Shown here: piece after piece, positions 57,701 through 64,000 of the stretch
Position numbering within the stretch: position 1 is the stretch's first letter
Layout of the letters: each line of letters begins with the position of its first letter
NCBI GenBank assembly: GCA_936440205.1
Contig: OW387149.1
Span: forward strand, 27,729,151 to 27,793,150
Direction: 5' to 3'
DNA: 64,000 nucleotides
DNA from: Lepidonotus clava
Lineage: Eukaryota; Annelida; Polychaeta; Phyllodocida; Polynoidae
Program-made: the position numbers and the translations under genes
Notes under the pieces: generated by a model
Told to the model about the DNA's origin: nothing
Seen by the model: only the letters and a program-made list of their open reading frames with translations
Database searches by the model: none

Positions 57701-58422
57701 TTTTCTTCTCCCAATGTCACCGTTCCTGGGATCACCTCCAGTCCCATAGGTAATCCAGCGCCGGTGATGACAGCCAGCTGTCCACTCTGTCCTATGTCTA
57801 CTCTCGTTACTACTGTTACTCGGGTCACTTGGAGTGGGGGTATTTCCGTCGTTCCCTCGATTCGCACGACCTGTCCTCCGACGGTAACTGCCCGAATCCC
57901 ATCCGTTCTTTGTTCTGCTCCCGGGATTCGTTCCCCCTCTCCCTCCCCCTCGGCGGGCAGGAAGATAGCACTCGCGTGGGGCTTAACTGTTAGCCGGTAT
58001 TTCACCGCGAAGTCGTTTCCCAGGATCCCTTCATCTCTACCGATGTCTGCCACCATGAATGTCCACTTCAACACGCGCGTTCCCAATTTTACTGGCAAGT
58101 TCGTGCATCCGTAGCACCGCAACGGACTACCATCCACCGAGCAGAGACGTCCTTCATATCCATCCAGTTCTTCCCATTTTCGTCCCCACTCTCTCCAGAG
58201 GCGTTCCGACAGCAGACTGATCATAGATCCGGTATCAACCAAAAAACGGACGACACTCTCTCCCACCGTCCCGGCCACATAAAGTCCACATTCTCCCATG
58301 CCTACTACTTCTCTCGCCGCGCCCGAAGGGGGCCCCGCGCTTACTGCGACGGCGACTGTCCGTTTCCCTGACGCTGAGAACACTCTCTCGCGAAATGGCC
58401 CTTCTGGTGACATTGATGACAC
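54731..58422 (-). CDS. pol: Pol: protease, RT, RNase H, integrase
   Basis: Polyprotein region that makes, processes and integrates the element's DNA. Residues are counted from the frame opening near 58,422. The aspartic protease has LVDTGS at 61-66. RT spans about 330-520 with FCIDYRKLNQ (390-399) and YLDD at 490-493. RNase H has D638, E680, D705 and D748. Integrase follows with an H2C2 zinc domain (YHGGAAGAHLG...CRECDC), a DDE core (MDVSGPYP; HSDQGTNF; exactly 35 residues from the second D to E in YIERS) and a GPY-like C-terminal motif (WMGPALIVKVL...VHVDRLEPY). No chromodomain. The start overlaps gag by about 80 bp in the -1 frame, in line with the -1 frameshifting many Gypsy elements use. 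Nearly whole, with about one apparent break. Confidence 0.95.
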
Positions 58423-59291
58423 TCTAAATCTTCTTTTCGCTTCTTAAACGCCTCCCTCCGGGCCGTTGCTTGTCTTCTAGCTTCCCGTTCTTCTGCCAAT
58501 TCTTTCATCATCTCCTCCAACTTACCGTTTAAGGCCATGATCTGTGTATTGGCGTCCTCCTCGGGCTTCACTGCCCGCAGGAGGCGGCGTGAGTATCGTT
58601 CCTGTATTTCTACCACCTCTACCGCCTCCTCTAGTGTCTTGCATCCTTTCTCTGCACACTTCAGCTGAAGGTCTTCCCCAACTGCAGCCTGGAACGCATG
58701 TAATGCTGCTTTTTCCTGGCTAGCGTAGTCGTTGGAGAAGTAGGCTCTCGATGCCAGTCGCCGGGCATTATCAGCCAACTCCTTCGCTGTCTGGTTCTTT
58801 ACACGTTTCAATCCTGCCAACTCTTGCAGAGCATTGCACGTGTCCTTCTCCTGACCGAACCTCCGGCGCAACGCATCCACCCTCGCTGAGTAACGGAGTC
58901 GTTCCCTGTCCGGGAGTCCGACAAAGTACATTCGTGCCGTTCCCGTCAGCGAGAGAAAGAGCATCGCCGCTTTTTCCTCGGCCGTCCAACGTCCCAATGT
59001 TGCGTACTCCTCAAACTGGTTGATCCATCCCTCGAAATCCGGTTTACCGTCATACTTCTCCGGTCGTAAACTAAACTTCTTCAAACTCGCTCCTACCTGG
59101 CCGGTCTGTTGTTGTTGAGCCCGCGCATTCTGCTCATCCGTCGGGGTGGACGTTCCCATAAAATTAAACTGCCTACCCATGATGGTCGTGTCCTCCCCTT
59201 TGGTCTCGGTTTTCGCACCTCCTTTCTCCTCCCCACCTTCCTTGAAGGCGACGTCAGAATCCATCTGCTCGAAGACTGCCGCGGTCGCCAT
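58341..59291 (-). CDS. gag: Gag: capsid/nucleocapsid polyprotein
   Basis: A frame of about 316 codons starting at the ATG at 59,291 (MATAAVFEQMDSDV...), only about 75 nt inside the 5' LTR. The middle carries a capsid-like retrotransposon gag domain: KFSLRPEKYDGKPDFEGWIN, then LFLSLTGTARMYFVGL, then LKRVKNQTAKELADNARRLA. The C-terminus is a coiled-coil-prone K/E/R stretch followed by one CCHC zinc knuckle, CHQCHQKGHFAREC, which in this family binds the genomic RNA. It forms the virus-like particle. The overlap with pol suggests -1 frameshifting for Gag-Pol. Confidence 0.93.
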   Translation of the reverse strand: MATAAVFEQMDSDVAFKEGGEEKGGAKTETKGEDTTIMGRQFNFMGTSTPTDEQNARAQQQQTGQVGASLKKFSLRPEKYDGKPDFEGWINQFEEYATLGRWTAEEKAAMLFLSLTGTARMYFVGLPDRERLRYSARVDALRRRFGQEKDTCNALQELAGLKRVKNQTAKELADNARRLASRAYFSNDYASQEKAALHAFQAAVGEDLQLKCAEKGCKTLEEAVEVVEIQERYSRRLLRAVKPEEDANTQIMALNGKLEEMMKELAEEREARRQATARREAFKKRKEDLECHQCHQKGHFARECSQRQGNGQSPSQ

Positions 59292-59345
59292 GAGTATCCA
59301 ATACCGACGAAACACCCAAGATCCACAAGTCCGTATGTGCCTATT

Positions 59346-59367
59346 TCAGCACCACCGCTGCCACCAG
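59346..59367 (-). other. Primer-binding-site-like sequence
   Basis: Directly inside the 5' LTR the minus strand reads (C)TGGTGGCAGCGGTGGTGC. The TGG start one base from the LTR end and the TGGTRGCAG core are usual for a tRNA-primed PBS. It resembles the 3' end of a Met-type tRNA, but the tRNA identity is not certain. Confidence 0.6.
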
Positions 59368-60405
59368 TGTGACGTTCTCTGGTAAGTCGGGGTTGCCGAT
59401 TCTTACAACAGAGGAACGTGGGGGTTGTTCGGGTCTCGGGGCGGACGGGGAATCCGGGCCAAGAACCGAGATGTGTTTCTAGAGTCGTGCCTCGCGCACG
59501 AGGGGGGGCTGAGCGAATCGATCGGGAATCGGCACTCGATGTCAACGGAGGACTGCGGGGGAGGGAAATTATGGTAGGGGTACGGGTCGGCCGGGGTTCG
59601 TCTCGCTCTATCTCCCAGACCAGCATTCACCCCGACCGGGCGGTCCACCCCTGAGTTCCGGTCCGCGGGGGCGACGGGCCGACGGTCGCCTATTGTTTGG
59701 TAGCGTGGGGCCGAGCATGCCGCGCCCTCGTCCCCGCGGACTTCGTTCCTTCGTTCCGTTCCCCATGTCTTCGTGCCATACTACGCCTCGGTTTCCGGGA
59801 CTACTTCGGGCCTTCGTGCCTTACTCCGCTCCCTCGTTCCTCGTTCTTCGGGCCGTCGGGCCCCTTACCCTGTGTTTCTACTACCTATCTCGAGCTTCGA
59901 CTGTTTTGTCCTAACTTCGGCTTAATTACTCTGATCGGCTCATCTTTAGCGGTTGTTTCAGGAAAGAGGACACGTCTGGACACCAGGAGAACTGTTAAAG
60001 AACTCTGTTTATTCGGGCCTCACCGCCCCTTTATATACTAGAGAGGTCAGCCCTGATTGGCTGCTTTCGGTCACGTGACCTACAACTGACGTCACTTCCG
60101 GTTTATATTTTCCGTTTCCGGTTTACATTTCACTTCCGGTTTACATATTTCCGGGTTTCGTTCCTTTACATTTTCGTTCCTTACATATTCGTTCCTTACA
60201 TATTCGTTCTTTACATATTCGTTCTTTTACATATTCGTGCCTCTTTTTCAGGCTTTCTATACTTTCGTTCATTATTACATATTCGTTCCTTTACATCTAT
60301 TTCGTTCTCTTACATATATTTCGTTCTCTTACATATATTTCTACTATTACCTTATTTCTATTATTTTGACCTCTATGTATTTTGGATGAATAGCCGTTCA
60401 TCACA
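59368..60405 (-). repeat. 5' LTR
   Basis: 1,038 bp. Differs from the 3' LTR by two substitutions that I could find and by an extra tandem copy of a 19-bp unit near 60,310-60,330. On the minus strand it runs U3 (60,405 down to about 60,005), R and U5. Confidence 0.97.
60005..60141 (-). promoter_or_regulatory. LTR U3 promoter
   Basis: In the element's sense direction there are at least three CCGGAAGTG/CCGGAAA ETS-like sites (60,094-60,141), a perfect CRE TGACGTCA (60,087-60,094), a perfect E-box GGTCACGTGACC (60,069-60,080), a CCAAT box (AGCCAATCAGGG, about 60,051-60,063) and TATATAAAGG (60,028-60,037), each 10-25 bp apart. Transcription should start near 60,005. An AATAAA at 60,008-60,013 is the candidate poly(A) signal. 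The same cluster is present in the other LTR, 11,971 bp lower. Confidence 0.7.
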
Positions 60406-60409
60406 GTAT

Positions 60410-62114
60410 CAATATTGATATCATAATAATTATCATGTTGAATCTTCCATTACTAGACGCGATGCCACCTTATTCCAAAATGCTTCAATACCAATACAAT
60501 AATATATAATACCTAACTGATCTGTACAATTCTCCATTGAGCTTCTAAAGAGAGCTGATTTACAGTATTTTCAGCACCTGCTGGTTAATCTGGACCAATT
60601 TTGAAGACGGGAACAAGAAGAGAAAAGTATAGAAAATATTCAAACATCTGCTATACATCTATCTGTAATGGATAAATATTCATACAAACATATACAATTT
60701 TGAACAGGTCTGCAGGTGAAATATACGAAATAAGCTATCCGTGATAGGGATAATTCAATATTTAAGAGAAAGGGTAAATAAAGCAATGATGTGTAGAACC
60801 AATATTACCATGTAATTACAGAGCCTCCTTGAGAAGGCTGTCATCTGTACTTCACCATATTGACTGTGGCAGGACTAAAAACAGGCTCTATTTGCTCGGC
60901 ATGGCCTTTGTAAAAGCTCTCCAGTTTTCATTTCCAAGGAAAGAAATTAATTGAAATCAATTACTGGGGGGTCCCCTTGCATTATGTCTGTTCTTTTTTG
61001 GTTCAATTTGCGTTGTAGAAAACGAGCATCGTAGTTGTGTCCCACATCCGCTATGAATGATTTCCATTCAACAGGTTTAGATGGTTTCTATTTCAATCAA
61101 TAATTCTGTTTAGCCATTTTATCAGTATGCGACTATATTTCCTGCAATTTAAACATCAGATGTAGAATATATCATTCTCGTGAGCAAGGCTTCAAATACG
61201 AAAGGCTTTACATGCAACTAAAATTCTTACTATTTAGACCCAATTTTCCTCATTATTAGATTCACTGGGAGATAAAGTGCAGAAAATAGTCAAAATTTAC
61301 CTTTTCTCATAGCGTGAATGCGTTTTCAGATTATTAATTTTCTGATGAAATTATGTTTTATTTCTTGTCTACTAAAACACGTACGTTCTCCTCAACATGG
61401 ATCCGTTTTCCCATAATTATTACAAAGGGACCTCTGCAAATATTGCATCAGGAGAATGGGGCTTGAAAATCTTCAAGGTTTCGGGGGGGGGGGGGGGGTC
61501 GTGCAATGGAACTGGGATTCTGGTTGAATTGGCCTAGATCGATAGCGACCAATATCTAACAAAGTTAGATATTTTCCCAGCTGCCATTATATATATTTCA
61601 GATGTATATTTTTGATCACTCAACGGGTACAGTCCTTTGGCTATTTCTGGTCGTTTTTAACGACTTTTAATTGTTTTGAATTATTCCGGATAGCTTTTTT
61701 CAATAGATACCAGAATTACAGTTGAGCTGAACTTCGAAAGTACTGTGATTTCAAAACCAACACAAATATGAACATTAAATTTACGTTGAAAATCTTAAAC
61801 GTATTACCTTCTTTTATTTGAACTTTAATGCTTTAGAACCTTGGTGAATAGTCTGGTGTTAGAGTGATGGGTCCCTGCAGAACAATTATTTTGACCCTAT
61901 CTATCTAAATATTTATTATACATCATTAGATACTATCTTAAATAGACTATCTCTTGATATAAATTTTATAATTATTGGTGATAAAATAAAGATAGAAATT
62001 GATCAGAAAAGTGAAAATCCTTTTTTATACTTACATTTTTTGAAATGAAATATCTCAGTCAATAATGAAATACAACTCATAAAACTTCTTATAGATGTGG
62101 ACATAGGTCTTATG
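60410..62114. other. No gene; old repeat and a poly-G run
   Basis: 60,545-60,770 is related to 19,130-19,500. Sixteen consecutive G's lie at 61,483-61,498. The rest is A+T-rich without recognisable genes. Confidence 0.5.
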
Positions 62115-62278
62115 GAGGGAACCGGGTCTCAGATTTTCTATTTAGGGCCTAGTTTCAATTTTATGAACTCTAGAAAATGACGTTGTAAAAACTGACAAAA
62201 ACTGACAACAAGTTTCCCGGTTTTTGTGACAAAATCAAAACTAGGGCCTAAATTAAAAATCTTAGACACGGTTCCCTC
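62115..62278. mobile_element. Short MITE with ~45-bp inverted arms
   Basis: The left arm GAGGGAACCGGGTCT, then TATTTAGGGCCTAGTTT, pairs with the right arm AAACTAGGGCCTAAATT, then AGACACGGTTCCCTC. Total 164 bp, almost all fold-back. The small minus-strand frame here is a by-product. Confidence 0.7.
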
Positions 62279-62422
62279 AAGACAAATGTTATTTACAATA
62301 TTACCAAATTTCAAAATTATAAAAACAATACTAAGTGAGAAATCTTTGTTCAAAAAATAAAAGTAAAAAAATGTGATTTAATAATTATTTTCTCGAATTT
62401 AGATCAGTTGATACTTAGAATC

Positions 62423-62626
62423 ATGGTACCAAAGGCCCTAATACCGAAGACTTTAAACTTATTACATAATGACATACTGTCAGGGGGACATATTGGGGTA
62501 TATGCTCTCACTCAGAAAATAACCTCTAAGTTTTATTGGATAAAATTAATATGTTTAAAGATATAGTAGACTACGTTAAAGCTTGCGCTGTTTGTGCGCT
62601 GAGGAAAAGATCTAAATTAATATAAT
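62423..62626 (+). pseudogene. Fossil LTR-element integrase fragment
   Basis: The translation shows an integrase zinc-binding pattern: LHNDILSGGHIG, then KITSKFYWIK, then a CAVCALRK-type Cys pair at the expected distance. This is the HHCC region of a Ty3/Gypsy or BEL/Pao integrase. Only about 200 bp remains and it is broken; no LTRs or other domains are nearby. It is unrelated to the young element at 47-60 kb and much older. Confidence 0.55.
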
Positions 62627-64000
62627 TTACACTTTAGAGATGTTTTACACACACAAAATTATGAAATGGCATGACACTATTCTTATAACTGGATCACACG
62701 TCTTTGGTACACATATATGTTAACATTTATACTCATCTACTCTGATTCTGCTGTAACCCTTGTCGGAATCCCACAATTATATAAACCAGACTTAAACTTT
62801 AAGTTGAAGTTAAACCCCCCTTTAGCCCGTCTTTCCCCATCCTTGAGCACCTCACACGTTCACAGATTACAAATAGCTCCGCTAACGACCACAACACTCT
62901 CCAACCACAAATGGGGCTAACCGTACAAAGCACTCACTCTCCCAGCAGAGACAAGCCCCTTTAATTAAGACTGCGGTAATAGGTACGTGTCCTGCACCCA
63001 CGATCATCCTGAGACCACCCCAAGCAACGTTGGAGGATCACCAGTATGCTTGTTAACCCATTAATGCCTTGATTCATATCTATTTAATGTTTTTTTCCTC
63101 GATTCATTATAATATATAAGATGTCTTGGCCTACCCATATCGCACTAAGTACTAGGCAGGCAAGCCACAACCATAGACATACATAGGGGCCTATAGACAT
63201 ACATAACTTATGTATCTCTATGCCATAACCTATGAACATGAAACATTGACAGCCATTTCATGACAGTCAGCCCCCGAGTTATATCAACCATGGATGATAT
63301 ACCTGACAATTTTAGTCCATAAGTGTGAACTGTTTTATCATTGAGAAATTCTTAATATAAGATTGTCATAACTTTCTCCTTGGGTAGTTATAACATTGTT
63401 ATACTGGTTGAATGATTATAAAGTATTCTAGTGGAATATGGGATTCAGATCCTTTTATTGGCATATCATACACAACGTTATGTATGTAGGAAGGGTTGTT
63501 CCCTTAGAATGGAAAAAGTTGCATGATCCAATACTTTTACTTTTAATAAAAAATCTAATTAATCTAATTAATACATTTACCATTTGCCTACAAAGATAAC
63601 TTAAAACTTTCGCTGTAGCCACAGGTCTATGAACCTTATTAACATCCTTATCAACAGAGGCAAAGAACACAGATGAAACAATCCACATCACATCTTCTTA
63701 CTCTATCAAACACCCCTGTAAAAGCTTAAGGTTCACAGCCATCTGCACTACGACTAATTACATTAGCCCTATTACACTACACGACTTTGAGCTGCGATAT
63801 CAGCGCAACGTAATGATATCAAAGAAAAGTCACATGCAGGAGAGATATAATTGTTTGACATTGGCAATTTGAAGTATTTACACATGCGTAACAAAGATTT
63901 ACACATGCATAACAAAGAATACGTAACAAAGAAGGACTTACATGAGTGGTGGAATTCTTAGGATGATGATAGTTTCAGAATTATCAGGACAGCCTTAAGG
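62627..64000. other. No gene recognised
   Basis: A+T-rich. A 78-codon minus-strand frame near 63.5 kb has no recognisable domain. Confidence 0.4.

Larger units (their letters stand above)
47397..60405 (-). mobile_element. 13.0-kb Ty3/Gypsy LTR retrotransposon
   Basis: A minus-strand element bounded by LTRs (59,368-60,405 is the 5' LTR, 47,397-48,415 the 3' LTR) that begin TGTGA and end TCACA, flanked by the 4-bp duplication GTAT (47,393-47,396 and 60,406-60,409). In order it has a PBS-like site, gag, pol with protease, RT, RNase H and integrase, then about 6.3 kb holding two accessory ORFs and a hairpin array, then a polypurine tract. RT-before-integrase order, the YLDD box and the D-35-E integrase place it in Ty3/Gypsy; no chromodomain or envelope was seen. 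The LTRs differ at only two bases plus one 19-bp repeat unit, so insertion was recent. It looks nearly whole, with about one apparent break in pol. Its length is roughly twice that of usual metazoan Gypsy elements. Confidence 0.97.

Noticed and set aside
61483-61498. 16-G run as a G-quadruplex regulatory site
   Set aside because: A lone homopolymer with no surrounding promoter signals; length may also be a sequencing artefact.

Overview
The window looks like a gene-poor stretch of an animal nuclear genome, probably a marine invertebrate. The evidence is a eukaryotic tRNA-Arg gene with an intron just 3' of the anticodon, tRNA-derived SINEs, a LINE 3' fragment, a metazoan-type Ty3/Gypsy retrotransposon and many small inverted-repeat DNA transposons. 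Cephalochordate, other invertebrate deuterostome or lophotrochozoan would all fit; the sequence alone does not decide. I found no convincing host protein-coding exon. The only gene I can call with confidence outside mobile elements is the tRNA.

Layout. 1-12 kb: A+T-rich DNA with a diverged tandem repeat, a TA/GATC microsatellite, an old Harbinger-type MITE with a TTAA-flanked element nested inside it, another MITE and a SINE. 12-24 kb: a 10-bp minisatellite, a perfect 124-bp direct repeat bracketing a 698-bp segment of different composition, a CCAAT/TATA promoter-like site and several TIR elements. 24-33 kb: a TIR element with many GTTGTCA motifs, an E-box/NRF1 promoter-like site, a 1.46-kb TIR element holding two tRNA-like sequences, further MITEs and the tRNA-Arg(CCT) gene. 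33-47 kb: a LINE 3' remnant, a fold-back element with a younger MITE in it, a 43-45 bp tandem repeat split by a MITE with a UUCG-capped hairpin, two more MITEs of a third family, a SINE, a piggyBac-like element and a stack of Harbinger MITEs.

47,397-60,405 is the dominant feature: a 13.0-kb Ty3/Gypsy LTR retrotransposon on the minus strand. It is much more G+C-rich than its surroundings and has nearly identical ~1-kb LTRs, so it inserted recently. Gag and a protease-RT-RNase H-integrase pol are followed by an unusually long (~6.3 kb) region before the 3' LTR. That region encodes a C2H2 zinc-finger ORF and a 629-codon ORF with SUMO-interaction, SUMO-acceptor and nuclear-localisation motifs. 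It also holds a tandem array of eight small hairpins sharing one loop, with stems that covary. I consider this accessory module plus hairpin array the best candidate for something undescribed here.

60.4-64 kb is A+T-rich again, with old dispersed repeats, a 16-G run, a small MITE and a short fossil fragment of another LTR element's integrase.
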